From Pseudomonas sp. Irchel s3h17 (GTDB taxonomy: Bacteria; Pseudomonadota; Gammaproteobacteria; Pseudomonadales; Pseudomonadaceae): 64,000 nucleotides of DNA. The notes beneath the pieces were generated by a model. It worked only from the letters and a program-made list of their open reading frames with translations. It did no database searches and had not been told where the DNA came from. The translations under genes and the position numbers were made by a program. Positions 34,527-43,450 of the stretch are shown one piece after another. How positions within the stretch are numbered: position 1 is the stretch's first letter; each line of letters begins with the position of its first letter. The stretch is from the NCBI RefSeq assembly GCF_900187505.1, contig NZ_FYDL01000005.1, positions 62,001 through 126,000 of the forward strand, given 5' to 3'.

Positions 34527-35144
34527 TCACTCGGCCCTGCGATCCGGCTCGCAGCCCTTGAGCACCAGGCGAATGATCGTCTGCGCCGCCGCTTCGTAAT
34601 CCTCTTCATCGAGCTTGGCCTTGCCGGTGATGGCGGTGATCTGCCAGTCGAAGTCGGCGTAGGTCTGGGTCGCGGCCCAGATGCTGAACATCAGGTGATG
34701 GGGGTCGATGGGGGCGATCTGGCCGCGATCGATCCAGGTCTGTATGCAGTCGATGTTGTGCCTGGCCTGGCCGTTGAGTTGCTCCACCAAATCGGCGCTC
34801 AGGTGCGGGGCGCCGTGCATGATTTCGCTGGCAAACACTTTGGAGGCAAACGGCAGGTCGCGGGAGATGTGGATCTTCGAGCGAATGTAGCCACCGAGCA
34901 CTTCACTGGGCTCTCCGTCGGCGTTGAACGGCGTCGAGGCCTGCAGGATCGGCTCGATGATGCTTTCCAGAACCTCGCGGTAGAGGTTTTCCTTGGATTT
35001 GAAGTAGTAATAGACGTTGGGCTTGGGCAGCCCCGCCTTGGCCGCGATATCGCTGGTTTTGGTCGCAGCGAAGCCCTTGTCGGCAAACTCTTCACTGGCG
35101 GCACGCAGGATCAGTTCTTTATTGCGCTCGCGGATAGTGCTCAT
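34527..35144 (-). CDS. TetR-family regulator (RutR/YcdC-like)
   Basis: 205 residues. TetR helix-turn-helix in the first 60 residues (EEFADKGFAATKTSDIAAKA, then PNVYYYFKSKENLY) and a C-terminal domain of the RutR/YcdC type with SKVFASEIMHGAPHL. RutR represses pyrimidine breakdown genes in E. coli, but no rut or pyrimidine genes are adjacent here, so the target is unknown. ATG at 35144 is chosen because the family start follows it; the frame reaches 35183. Confidence 0.87.
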   Translation of the reverse strand: MSTIRERNKELILRAASEEFADKGFAATKTSDIAAKAGLPKPNVYYYFKSKENLYREVLESIIEPILQASTPFNADGEPSEVLGGYIRSKIHISRDLPFASKVFASEIMHGAPHLSADLVEQLNGQARHNIDCIQTWIDRGQIAPIDPHHLMFSIWAATQTYADFDWQITAITGKAKLDEEDYEAAAQTIIRLVLKGCEPDRRAE

Positions 35145-35277
35145 AAAACAGGTGATTCCTTGCCTGTACTGGCGGTTGCGCATGGTAGCACCGGCCTCGC
35201 GCGACGCTCAAGAATGCCCTTACGCAGCGTGGCAGGCTATGCTGCACATCACTTATTGACGAAGGACACCCTGAGCC

Positions 35278-36192
35278 ATGGCAGGAAGCAGTTTGCTGTT
35301 GTTGATCGATGACATTGCCGCGGTGCTCGACGATGTTGCGTTGATGACCAAGTTGGCCGCGAAAAAGACCGCTGGCGTCCTCGGTGACGATCTGGCGCTC
35401 AATGCCCAGCAGGTGTCTGGCGTGCGCGCCGAGCGGGAAATTCCAGTGGTCTGGGCGGTGGCCAAGGGCTCGTTCATCAACAAGCTGATCCTGGTGCCGT
35501 CGGCGCTGGCCATCAGCGCATTCGTTCCCTGGCTGGTCACGCCACTGCTGATGCTGGGGGGGGCTTACCTGTGTTTCGAAGGGTTTGAAAAGCTGGCGCA
35601 CAAGTTCCTCCACAGCAAGGCCGAAGATCAGGCCGAGCATGCGCAGTTGGTCGAGGCCGTGGCCGACCCGGCGGTCGACCTGGTGGCCTTCGAGAAGGAC
35701 AAGATCAAGGGCGCGGTGCGCACTGACTTCATCCTCTCGGCGGAAATCATCGCCATCACCCTGGGTACCGTGGCCGACGCGCCGCTGACGCAGCAGGTGA
35801 TCGTGCTGTCGGGGATTGCCATCGTCATGACCGTCGGCGTTTACGGCCTGGTGGCGGGCATCGTCAAGCTCGACGACCTCGGCTTGTGGCTCACGCAGAA
35901 ACCGGCGCAGATGGCCAAAAGCATCGGGGGCGCGATCCTGCGAGCTGCACCGTACTTGATGAAAAGCCTGTCGGTGATCGGTACGGCCGCGATGTTCCTG
36001 GTTGGGGGCGGGATTTTGACCCACGGCGTGCCTGCGGCGCATCACTGGATTGAAGGTGTGAGCCAGAGCGCTGGCGGCTTCTCGTGGATCGTGCCGAGCT
36101 TGCTGAATGCCGTGGCCGGGATTGTGGCGGGGGCGGTGGTGCTGGCCGGTGTGATGATGGTGAGCAGGGGCTGGCGTGCGGTCAAAGGCTGA
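35278..36192 (+). CDS. DUF808 (YedI) inner membrane protein
   Basis: 304 residues, opening with the family signature [20 protein letters not shown] and carrying about six membrane spans (first pair about 75-105). Function unknown across the family. Divergent from the RutR-like regulator, 133 bases apart, so regulation by it is possible. A strong bidirectional terminator follows. Confidence 0.92.
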   Translation: MAGSSLLLLIDDIAAVLDDVALMTKLAAKKTAGVLGDDLALNAQQVSGVRAEREIPVVWAVAKGSFINKLILVPSALAISAFVPWLVTPLLMLGGAYLCFEGFEKLAHKFLHSKAEDQAEHAQLVEAVADPAVDLVAFEKDKIKGAVRTDFILSAEIIAITLGTVADAPLTQQVIVLSGIAIVMTVGVYGLVAGIVKLDDLGLWLTQKPAQMAKSIGGAILRAAPYLMKSLSVIGTAAMFLVGGGILTHGVPAAHHWIEGVSQSAGGFSWIVPSLLNAVAGIVAGAVVLAGVMMVSRGWRAVKG

Positions 36193-36243
36193 ACAAGCAA
36201 TGTACGCACGCTCCCACAAAGGACAGGGGATGACAGGTGCATG

Positions 36244-36279
36244 AAAAAGGCCATTCGATGCGAGTCGAATGGCCTTTTT
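36244..36279. terminator. Bidirectional rho-independent terminator
   Basis: A 15-bp perfect stem (AAAAAGGCCATTCGA with TCGAATGGCCTTTTT) and a six-base loop, flanked by A and T runs on both sides. It ends the DUF808 gene and the convergent mlaA gene. Confidence 0.95.
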
Positions 36280-36292
36280 GTTACCGGCGTGA

Positions 36293-37081
36293 TTACTCGG
36301 CGATCTGCAGCTTGCGGGCTTCGCTGTACACGTAGCGTACCTTCTCGTACTCGAACGGCGAGTTTGTCTGGCCGTAGCGGAAGCGGGTCTGGTAACGCTT
36401 GTCGATGCCACGCAGGATCAAGATTTCCGGATGGTTCTCGCTGACTTCCGACACGTTCAGGAAGTTGACAGCGGACTCAGCCGTATAGTCGACCACCAGC
36501 CCGCCGGTGTCGCGCAGGTTCGAGGGGCCGAGGATCGGCAGCATGAGGTAGGCGCCACCCGGAACGCCGTAGAACCCCAGGGTCTGCCCGAAGTCTTCGT
36601 TTTGGCGTGGCAGGCCCATCGAGGTCGCCGGATCCCACAGGCCGGCAATGCCGATCGTGGTATTGAGCAGCAGGCGCCCGGTGGTCTCCAGTGAGCGCTG
36701 GCCCTTGAGTTGCAACAGGCTGTTCATCAGGTTGGGCACATCGCCCAGGTTGTTGAAGAAGTTGCTGACACCGGTGCGCAGAAAGCTCGGGGTGATATAG
36801 CGGTAACCGTCGACCACCGGCAGGAACACCCACTGGTCGAAGCGGTAGTTGAAGTGGTAGACCCGACGGTTCCACGACTCCAGCGGGTCATAGATATTAA
36901 GGGCGCTGAGGGTCGAACGCTCGAATTCGCGCTGGTCCAGCCCCGGGTTGAACTTGAGTTTGGTCAAGGGTTCGGTGAAGCCGTCCGGATCTACCACGGT
37001 CGGGGTGTTGGCCTTGCTGTTGTCGGCATTGGCATAACCTGCGCAGAGCAACGCAGCGAGAAACAGGAGAGGTTTAGCCAC
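36293..37081 (-). CDS. mlaA: MlaA/VacJ-family phospholipid-asymmetry protein
   Basis: 262 residues, MlaA family: core blocks IYDPLESWNRRVYHFN, FFNNLGDVPNLMNSLLQ and FGQTLGFYGVPGGAYLMLP. MlaA sits in the outer membrane and pulls mislocalised phospholipids from the outer leaflet for return by the Mla system. Unlike the E. coli lipoprotein, this signal peptide (MAKPLLFLAALLCAGYANAD) has no lipobox and looks cleaved after ANA. It starts with GTG at 37081 and overlaps the previous gene by eight bases. No other mla genes are adjacent. Confidence 0.9.
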   Translation of the reverse strand: MAKPLLFLAALLCAGYANADNSKANTPTVVDPDGFTEPLTKLKFNPGLDQREFERSTLSALNIYDPLESWNRRVYHFNYRFDQWVFLPVVDGYRYITPSFLRTGVSNFFNNLGDVPNLMNSLLQLKGQRSLETTGRLLLNTTIGIAGLWDPATSMGLPRQNEDFGQTLGFYGVPGGAYLMLPILGPSNLRDTGGLVVDYTAESAVNFLNVSEVSENHPEILILRGIDKRYQTRFRYGQTNSPFEYEKVRYVYSEARKLQIAE

Positions 37082-38372
37082 GGAAGAACTCCAGCATGTC
37101 GTCGGCGTTGACGCGATAGTTGAGGTTGCCGCAATGGCCGCCGTGAGGGTAGACCGTCAAGCGGTCGCCGAAAGTCTTGCGCAGGAAGCCCAGGTCGCCA
37201 GGGCCAAGGATCACATCGTCAGCGTTGTGCATGACGGCGATTTTCGGGCTGTCGCGCAGGTAGTCCTTCAGTGCGTACAGGCTGACCTGGTCGATCAGTT
37301 GCAGCAGGCTGCCGCCGTCGGTACGCGCGCGCCACATGGGAATCACCTGCTCGGTGAGGTAGCAATCGAAGTCGCATTGCAGGGCGCGTTTGAAGAACGG
37401 CGTCAGGCTGGTGCCTTCGGCGATCGGGTACTTGGGCGGGGTGATCAGGCCGCGGCGGTTGACCAGGTCCGAGGTGTAGGCGATGTCGGCGGCCGAGAAA
37501 CGGAACGAGGTACCGATCAGCATGGCCATCTGTTCGTTGGTCAGATGCTCTTTTGACTGCTGGAAGTCATAGACCAGCGCATCGTTGAGGTCGATGTAGC
37601 CTTTTTCCTGGAAGTAGCGGGTCAGCTTGTTGAGGACCAGTTCATAAAACGTGGTGCTGTTGTTGATGCCCTTGACCTCGGTTTGAACCATCTTGTCGAG
37701 GTTGGTCACGGAGGTATAGAGGTTCACCGGCGGATTGAGCAGCAGGACTTTCTTGAAGTTGAAGCTGCGCCGGGTTTCGTCCAGATGGGCGACGAAGGCG
37801 GCATCCAGTGCGCCCAGGCTATAACCGGTGAGGTAGTAGTCAGTGACCGGCAGATTCGGGTTGTGCGCGCGCACGGCTTGCATCACGCGGTACATGTCCT
37901 CGGCATCTTCCTTGCTCACGCCCGGGGTGGCGAAGCGGGACGCGGAGGCAATGAAGTCGAAGCTGGTGGGCGAGGACAACTGGACAACGTGATAGCCGGC
38001 CTTGTAGTAGAGGCGCTTGAGGTATTCGTTGAGGCTGCTGTCGTAGCGTGCGCCGGTGCCGGCGATCAGGAAGATCAGCGGTGCGGCGTGGTCCTGGGTG
38101 GCCATGCGGTAGGTGAGTTTCTTCACCGCCCAGAAATTGTCCGGCAATTCGAAGGCGCGCTCGGGGCGCAGTGCCAGGCTGTAATCACCTTGGTTGATAT
38201 CTCCGTCCAGTGGCAGCTCTGGTCTCAGCTCTGGTGGTGTCGTGGCAATCGTCGCTTCAAACGGGTTGGTAAGCGGGTAGCCATAACTGGCGGCATCGAT
38301 ATCTACCGCCAGTGCGGACGCACTCAAGATAAGGCCGCCGAAAAGGGCAGCGAAGCGCAAGGAACGGAGCAT
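37074..38372 (-). CDS. Exported serine hydrolase-like protein upstream of mlaA
   Basis: 432 residues. Signal peptide (cleaved near ALA-VD, about residue 22), then an alpha/beta-hydrolase domain: LIFLIAGTGARYD, nucleophile elbow GYSLGALDAAF, and a late His in YPHGGHCGNLNYR. The overlap of eight bases with mlaA shows coupling. From memory, the pair occurs together in other pseudomonads. A periplasmic lipid-linked hydrolase working with MlaA is a reasonable guess; no direct evidence. Confidence 0.85.
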   Translation of the reverse strand: MLRSLRFAALFGGLILSASALAVDIDAASYGYPLTNPFEATIATTPPELRPELPLDGDINQGDYSLALRPERAFELPDNFWAVKKLTYRMATQDHAAPLIFLIAGTGARYDSSLNEYLKRLYYKAGYHVVQLSSPTSFDFIASASRFATPGVSKEDAEDMYRVMQAVRAHNPNLPVTDYYLTGYSLGALDAAFVAHLDETRRSFNFKKVLLLNPPVNLYTSVTNLDKMVQTEVKGINNSTTFYELVLNKLTRYFQEKGYIDLNDALVYDFQQSKEHLTNEQMAMLIGTSFRFSAADIAYTSDLVNRRGLITPPKYPIAEGTSLTPFFKRALQCDFDCYLTEQVIPMWRARTDGGSLLQLIDQVSLYALKDYLRDSPKIAVMHNADDVILGPGDLGFLRKTFGDRLTVYPHGGHCGNLNYRVNADDMLEFFRG

Positions 38373-38594
38373 GACTAAATCCCTTAGAGGAAGGTGCCTA
38401 ATGAAGTTCGCAGGCTATGACCACAGGTTTCGCGCCAAAGTGCCATGCATCGGTACTAAAGTGGCTGAGTGGTGGTCAATAGTAGCTGGACGATACACTT
38501 TGCAGGCATTTGATGACCAGTTATCTATTCATTGCGCTTGCTTCGCGGCCTCGTGCGATTAAGCTGGGCGCCGTTTTGCCTATCGGAGAGTTTC

Positions 38595-38963
38595 ATGTCC
38601 CGCCGTTTACCCGTGATATTGCTGTGCATCGTACTGCCGCTGTGGCTGGCCGCCAGTTATGGCGCGCGTTATGGCTTTATGGAAGATGCCCAGTGGGTCG
38701 GCATTTGCGTGGATCAGGCCAGCCGCTGGGAATGCCAGTTGCGCTCCGGGCTGGGGCTGATGATTCACTTCAAGGTCATGGGCTGGGCCGCGTTGGCCGC
38801 AGCGGTGAGTGGTTTTGTCGTTCCGGGGCGGGCGGGCTGGTGGCTGGCGATGCTGGCGCTGGTGTTCGGCTTCCCGGCACTGGCCTTGTACAACACCAGC
38901 CTGGCGGTGTTTGCGGTGGTGATTGCGGGGTTGCGGTTGGTGCGGGCGTCTCGTAGCGCCTGA
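38595..38963 (+). CDS. Small hypothetical inner membrane protein
   Basis: 122 residues with about three or four hydrophobic spans (about 5-23, 61-80, 85-118). A Cys pair (CVDQASRWECQL) lies in the loop after the first span. ATG at 38595 follows GGAGAG. I do not recognise a named family. It is transcribed alone, divergently from the mlaA pair. Confidence 0.78.
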   Translation: MSRRLPVILLCIVLPLWLAASYGARYGFMEDAQWVGICVDQASRWECQLRSGLGLMIHFKVMGWAALAAAVSGFVVPGRAGWWLAMLALVFGFPALALYNTSLAVFAVVIAGLRLVRASRSA

Positions 38964-38971
38964 TCTGTGAT

Positions 38972-38993
38972 CATCGCGAGCTTACTCGCGATG
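38972..38993. repeat. Short REP-type hairpin
   Basis: CATCGCGAG, loop CTTA, CTCGCGATG: a perfect 9-bp stem typical of the short pseudomonad REP hairpins (ATCGCGAGCAAGCTCGCGAT type), here just after the hypothetical membrane gene. Confidence 0.75.
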
Positions 38994-39122
38994 GGGCCGT
39001 TACTGACGCTGAATATTGCACAGGCGAGTTCCACTCACTACCTATCAGTTCTGATAGTAGACGTCCGTCCCGATAACTCCGAATCTAGCCATCCGAACAC
39101 CGGATATGAAACGGATGCCGCC

Positions 39123-40190
39123 ATGACTGTTCAGCGAGACACGTTGTTGTGCCGCTATCACTATGATCCATTGGATCGGGTTGCAAGTTGTGCGCCGCTG
39201 AATCAACAGAGCATTCAGCGCTTTTACCGAAAAGGTCATTTGGCCACTGAGATGCTAGGGCAGGTTCAGTATTCGGTGTTCGAACACGAAGCACGGCTCC
39301 TGGCACTGCAACAGCATCAGGCGGGAAGAGTTGACTGTGCCTTGCTGGCGACCGACCTGCAACGCTCGGTTCTACATTCCGTCACCGTTAGCCAGCATCA
39401 GCAACCTGTTTACTCCCCATATGGTCATCGTTCTCCCGAAAGTGGCTTGATCAGTCTTCTGGGGTTCAATGGTGAGCGTAGGGATCTAGTGACCGGGCAT
39501 TATCTGCTTGGGATCGGGTACCGTGCTTTCAATCCAGTTTTGATGAGATTTAATAGCCCGGACAGTCTGAGTCCGTTTGAGGATGGTGGGGTGAATGCGT
39601 ATGCATACTGCTTGGGGGATCCGGTTAATCGTGTGGATCCGAGTGGACATGGTCCCTGGCGTGCTGCTTATTTTAGTTCTAAGCAGCACGCGGCGGGCAA
39701 TGCGGTTTTCGGCGCCTTCGGTAACACCGTAAGCACGCCACTTCTTTCAGTCAAAGCCGTTGGAAACTCTGCCGTAAAAAGATCTGCAGGGTTGGTTTCA
39801 AAATCTGGAAGCCTGAATGTTTCTCAGATTGACGCACTAGACTTGGCACTTCCAGAGGCTCTTGATCATGGAAGGATGCGCAATGCATTGGCGGTGAGAG
39901 TGCAAGCACAAGAAACATTGGATACTGCCCGAGAACAGTACTCAGTTCTTCAGCGTTTTGCCGCATCCCCGCCAAGGAATAAAGACGGAACTGTGGCGGT
40001 AGAGAATTTCGCCCCTTCAGACATCGTGAACCAACCAGCCGCTAAACGGCTCGATTTTGCTATGCGTGGCGCTGCTGATGCGCAAGCAGTTTTTGAACAC
40101 GTGAGAGGGGAGTACTTCACTAGGTACCCCCAGAGCTTCAAGGCGTTTGTCACTCATATTCGGTCCACCAAAAGACGGCGGTCTATCTAG
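39123..40190 (+). CDS. Orphan RHS-repeat core protein with variable C-terminal domain
   Basis: 355 residues from ATG 39123. Residues 1-176 carry RHS core blocks (LLCRYHYDPLDR, LLGFNGERRDLVTGHYLLG, GYRAFNPVLMRFNSPDS, NAYAYCLGDPVNRVDPSGH), which end the conserved part of RHS toxins. Residues about 177-355 are different: lower GC, no match I recognise, with a helical charged region and a basic tail (STKRRRSI). This layout is that of a short orphan RHS gene as repeatedly found in Pseudomonas. No VgrG, effector chaperone or obvious immunity gene is adjacent. The frame extends upstream to 38967 through the REP hairpin; that part is not family-like. Confidence 0.85.
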   Translation: MTVQRDTLLCRYHYDPLDRVASCAPLNQQSIQRFYRKGHLATEMLGQVQYSVFEHEARLLALQQHQAGRVDCALLATDLQRSVLHSVTVSQHQQPVYSPYGHRSPESGLISLLGFNGERRDLVTGHYLLGIGYRAFNPVLMRFNSPDSLSPFEDGGVNAYAYCLGDPVNRVDPSGHGPWRAAYFSSKQHAAGNAVFGAFGNTVSTPLLSVKAVGNSAVKRSAGLVSKSGSLNVSQIDALDLALPEALDHGRMRNALAVRVQAQETLDTAREQYSVLQRFAASPPRNKDGTVAVENFAPSDIVNQPAAKRLDFAMRGAADAQAVFEHVRGEYFTRYPQSFKAFVTHIRSTKRRRSI

Positions 40191-40211
40191 AGTTCAAGAA
40201 GATTTTTTCGA

Positions 40212-41771
40212 TCAGCGCTGACCTTTGCTCGCTCGCAAGCTCCGCCACAGTGCCGCTACCATAATCAGACTGACCAGTGCCCAGCCCCAAGCTTGCTGAT
40301 TGAGCAAGCCTTCGCGGTACAGCTGCGGGGCGATGCTGGCGCCGATGATGAAGGTCAGCAGGGCGATTTCACGGCGAGGAGCACTGACCGGGCGAGTCAG
40401 GTAGACCAGTGCTGGCAGCAGCAGGGCGGCGCTTGGGAAGCTGCGATACCGCGGTTCGAACACCAGTCCCAGCATCATCACCGCACCGGCAAAACCGGCC
40501 GCGGCCAGCAGCCAGCCGGCGCGACGCTCCAAAGCATTGAAGGCGCGTGCACGCCAGCCGGTCCTGGCGCTCAGGCCAAGTGCCCCATGGACCAGGACCA
40601 GCAGGTTCAGTGCGACCAGCAAACTAGCCCAGATCCATTCATCGGCAGAGCGGCTGGTGACGCGCGCCAACTCGGCGAAGGTTCCGATAGAGCAGGCCGC
40701 GACGGCGCCCAGCAGCGGCAATATCAATGCTGAGCGGGTGCTGCGCACGCGGCCTCCCAGCATCAACGCGCCGAGGAAAACCAGTCCGCCCACGGCCAGC
40801 AATTGCGGCCAGTACGGCAGGTTGCTGACCGGGCCTGCGAGAACACCCTTGTCCTGACGGTCTGCGTCGAACAACCCCCAATATCCACCGACCGCGCCTT
40901 CGCTGCCGCGTTTCCAGGGTTGGTCGAACGCTTCGATCAGGTTGTAGTGCCAGCCTTGCTGTTCGGCCATGGCGACAAAGCCGCGAATGAAGCGGGCTTC
41001 GTTGACCCGGCTGGGCACGGCGGTTTCCCGCTGGCGGCCTTCGCTCGGCCAGCCGGTTTCGCCAATCATCACGTCTTTGGGCGCGAAGCGATTGCCGAAC
41101 ACCTGGCGTACCTCGGCGACGTGTTGCAGGGCGGCGTCGATGTTCGACGGATCGTCTTCCCAGTACGGCAGCAGGTGAATGGTGAGGAAATCCACTGTCG
41201 GGGCGATTTCAGGATGTTTGAGCCAGAATTCCCAGACGTCGGCGTAGGTCACCGGTTGTTTGACCTGGCTTTTGACGTGATTGATCAGTTTGGCCAGTTG
41301 CGTGCCAGTGATTTCCTTGCGCAGCAGGGCCTCGTTGCCGACGATCACCGCAGTGACCACGTCCGGGTGGGCGTTGGCTTCGGCGATCAGCAGCTCGACT
41401 TCCTTGGCGGTGTCCACCGGGTTGCTGTTGACCCAGGCGCCGATCATCATTTTCAGGCCGTGCTTGCGCGCCAGGTCCGGCAGGGCTTCGAGGCCGGTCA
41501 TCGAGTAGGTGCGGATGCACTCAAAGCGGGTCGCCAGCAGTGCAAGGTCGGCGTCCATGCGCTCGGGACGCAGGTTGAATGGCTGGTCGAACGGCGATTG
41601 GTCTTTATCGAACGGAGTGTAGGAGGCGCACTGCAGTTTGTGCGTGGCGCTGGCGGCATCCGGCAATACCACCGGTTGGCCGAGGCCGTACCAGTAGCCA
41701 CACAGGGCAAACAGGCCGAGCAGGCAGGCAAACAGATAAGCGAAAAAAGGGAAACGCGAGCTGGCGGGCAT
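40212..41771 (-). CDS. Glycoside hydrolase family 17 membrane protein
   Basis: 519 residues. An N-terminal membrane span (about 8-32) is followed by a GH17 domain (about 45-320) with acid/base Glu147 (VIVGNEALL) and nucleophile Glu238 (IGETGWPS). The C-terminal part has about seven membrane spans. Bacterial GH17 membrane proteins of this kind act on beta-1,3-glucans, such as periplasmic glucan modification. ATG at 41771 gives a good signal-anchor. Convergent with the RHS gene. Confidence 0.9.
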   Translation of the reverse strand: MPASSRFPFFAYLFACLLGLFALCGYWYGLGQPVVLPDAASATHKLQCASYTPFDKDQSPFDQPFNLRPERMDADLALLATRFECIRTYSMTGLEALPDLARKHGLKMMIGAWVNSNPVDTAKEVELLIAEANAHPDVVTAVIVGNEALLRKEITGTQLAKLINHVKSQVKQPVTYADVWEFWLKHPEIAPTVDFLTIHLLPYWEDDPSNIDAALQHVAEVRQVFGNRFAPKDVMIGETGWPSEGRQRETAVPSRVNEARFIRGFVAMAEQQGWHYNLIEAFDQPWKRGSEGAVGGYWGLFDADRQDKGVLAGPVSNLPYWPQLLAVGGLVFLGALMLGGRVRSTRSALILPLLGAVAACSIGTFAELARVTSRSADEWIWASLLVALNLLVLVHGALGLSARTGWRARAFNALERRAGWLLAAAGFAGAVMMLGLVFEPRYRSFPSAALLLPALVYLTRPVSAPRREIALLTFIIGASIAPQLYREGLLNQQAWGWALVSLIMVAALWRSLRASKGQR

Positions 41772-42094
41772 GGTCAAGCCATCCGGGAACAAAGCCGCGC
41801 ATCTTACCTGTATTTGCCAGAGGCTTGGTGGGCTGCATGATGTTGCTATGCAAAGTTCGGGCGGGAGTTGCCCGGGTAATTCGCCGAGGTGTCGTTACTG
41901 GATTTCCGATGTCGTTTCTCGCTGCCTTGAGGTCGCTCGCAGAGCAGGTCGCCGAGGTCGCGCGGTTGATGATCGAGGCATCAGTACTCCGCTGATGTTC
42001 GAACGAGTTTGCGGTGAGGCGTGATGGAGGCGCTGTGCACATACGTTGACGCTGCTCGGCATTCGTCGGGCGCAGCACTTTCGGGGAAGTAACG
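41772..42094. other. Promoter region of the betaine-binding gene; no gene found
   Basis: About 323 bases. Small frames on both strands overlap each other and lack ribosome sites. It must hold the promoters of the divergent GH17 and betaine-binding genes. Confidence 0.4.
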
Positions 42095-42943
42095 ATGAAG
42101 ATGCGACGACTCTTAGGCGCCGGTGCCGCTCTGGCACTGGCGATCGGCTCCACGCAGGCATTTGCCGACAGCAAAACCCTGAGCATCGGCTATGTCGACG
42201 GTTGGTCCGATAGCGTGGCGACCACTCACGTGGCGGCGGAGGTGATCAAGCAGAAGCTCGGCTATGACGTGAAACTGCAAGCCGTGGCGACCGGGATCAT
42301 GTGGCAGGGCGTGGCCACGGGCAAGCTCGATGCCATGCTCTCGGCCTGGCTTCCGGTGACCCACGGTGAGTACTGGGCGAAGAACAAGGACAAGGTGGTC
42401 GACTACGGTCCCAACTTCAAGGACGCAAAAATCGGCTTGATCGTGCCGGAGTACGTCAAGGCCATTTCCATCGCTGACTTGAAGGATGACACCACCTTCA
42501 AGAACAAGATCGTCGGCATCGATGCCGGTTCAGGCGTAATGCTCAAGACCGACCAGGCCATCAAGGACTACGGCCTCGACTACAAGCTGCAGGCCAGTTC
42601 CGGCGCCGGGATGATTGCCGAGCTGACCCGCGCGGAAGAGAAGAAAGAGTCCATTGCCGTGACCGGCTGGGTACCGCACTGGATGTTCGCCAAGTGGAAG
42701 TTGCGCTTCCTTGACGATTCCAAGGGCGTTTACGGCGCGGCGGAAACCGTCAACAGCATCGGCAGCAAGGGGCTGGAGAAGAAGGCGCCGGAAGTCGCCA
42801 AGTTCCTGCATAACTTCCAGTGGGCCTCGAAAGACGAAATCGGCGAAGTCATGTTGGCGATCCAGGATGGCGCCAAGCCGGATGTCGCGGCCCGGGATTG
42901 GGTGGCCAAACACCCGGAACGAGTGGCCGAGTGGGTCCAGTGA
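42095..42943 (+). CDS. Glycine betaine-binding periplasmic protein (BetX/OpuAC type)
   Basis: 282 residues. Signal peptide cleaved near AFA-DS (about residue 25), then an OpuAC domain with the Trp residues that box a quaternary amine (YVDGWSDS, LSAWLPVT, GWVPHWMF). It binds betaine-like compounds for a shared ABC transporter. There is no permease or ATPase gene here; instead DUF485 and ActP genes follow, matching from memory the P. aeruginosa arrangement betX-PA3235-PA3234. The name betX is therefore likely but not proven. Confidence 0.9.
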   Translation: MKMRRLLGAGAALALAIGSTQAFADSKTLSIGYVDGWSDSVATTHVAAEVIKQKLGYDVKLQAVATGIMWQGVATGKLDAMLSAWLPVTHGEYWAKNKDKVVDYGPNFKDAKIGLIVPEYVKAISIADLKDDTTFKNKIVGIDAGSGVMLKTDQAIKDYGLDYKLQASSGAGMIAELTRAEEKKESIAVTGWVPHWMFAKWKLRFLDDSKGVYGAAETVNSIGSKGLEKKAPEVAKFLHNFQWASKDEIGEVMLAIQDGAKPDVAARDWVAKHPERVAEWVQ

Positions 42944-43138
42944 TTTAATTCGACGCGTCTAGTCAGCACCTTCCAGGCCCGCTTGGCATTTTTGCCTCGC
43001 GGGCCTTTGTTTTTGTCCGCGTTCAATGGGTGAAACCGACACTTTGCGTTCTAAGACTAAGGTCGTCTGGAACCTCTCCTTGAGCCGCATACAGTGGATA
43101 ACGTTCCAATACATATCTGTGCTGCGAGGATAAAAACA

Positions 43139-43450
43139 ATGAACGACAGCATTTACCTCTCGATTCAAAACAGCCCGCGCTTCAAGGAGCTGGTTCGTAA
43201 AAGGGAAAAGTTCGCCTGGATACTCTCGGCGATCATGCTTGGGCTGTACTCCGGATTCATTCTTCTGATCGCTTACGGGCCGCACGTACTGGGGGCGAAG
43301 ATCGGCCCTGAGTCGTCGATTACCTGGGGCATCCCGATTGGTGTGGGGCTGATTGTTTCGGCCTTCATTCTGACCGGCATCTATGTACGACGCGCCAACG
43401 GCGAGTTCGACGATCTGAACAATGCGATTCTGAAGGAGGCCAAGCAATGA
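43139..43450 (+). CDS. DUF485 inner membrane protein
   Basis: 103 residues with two membrane spans (about 25-48 and 58-83) and the family opening [19 protein letters not shown]485 genes usually precede actP-type symporters, as here, and are thought to be accessory. ATG at 43139 has GAGGA upstream. It overlaps actP by four bases. Confidence 0.93.
   Translation: MNDSIYLSIQNSPRFKELVRKREKFAWILSAIMLGLYSGFILLIAYGPHVLGAKIGPESSITWGIPIGVGLIVSAFILTGIYVRRANGEFDDLNNAILKEAKQ

Noticed and set aside
35119..36411. 430-codon minus-strand frame over the DUF808 gene
   Set aside because: Antisense to a well-formed DUF808 gene and running through a terminator.
38967..39122. Upstream extension of the RHS protein from 38967
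   Set aside because: The extension crosses a REP hairpin and has no RHS similarity; ATG 39123 starts at the family opening.
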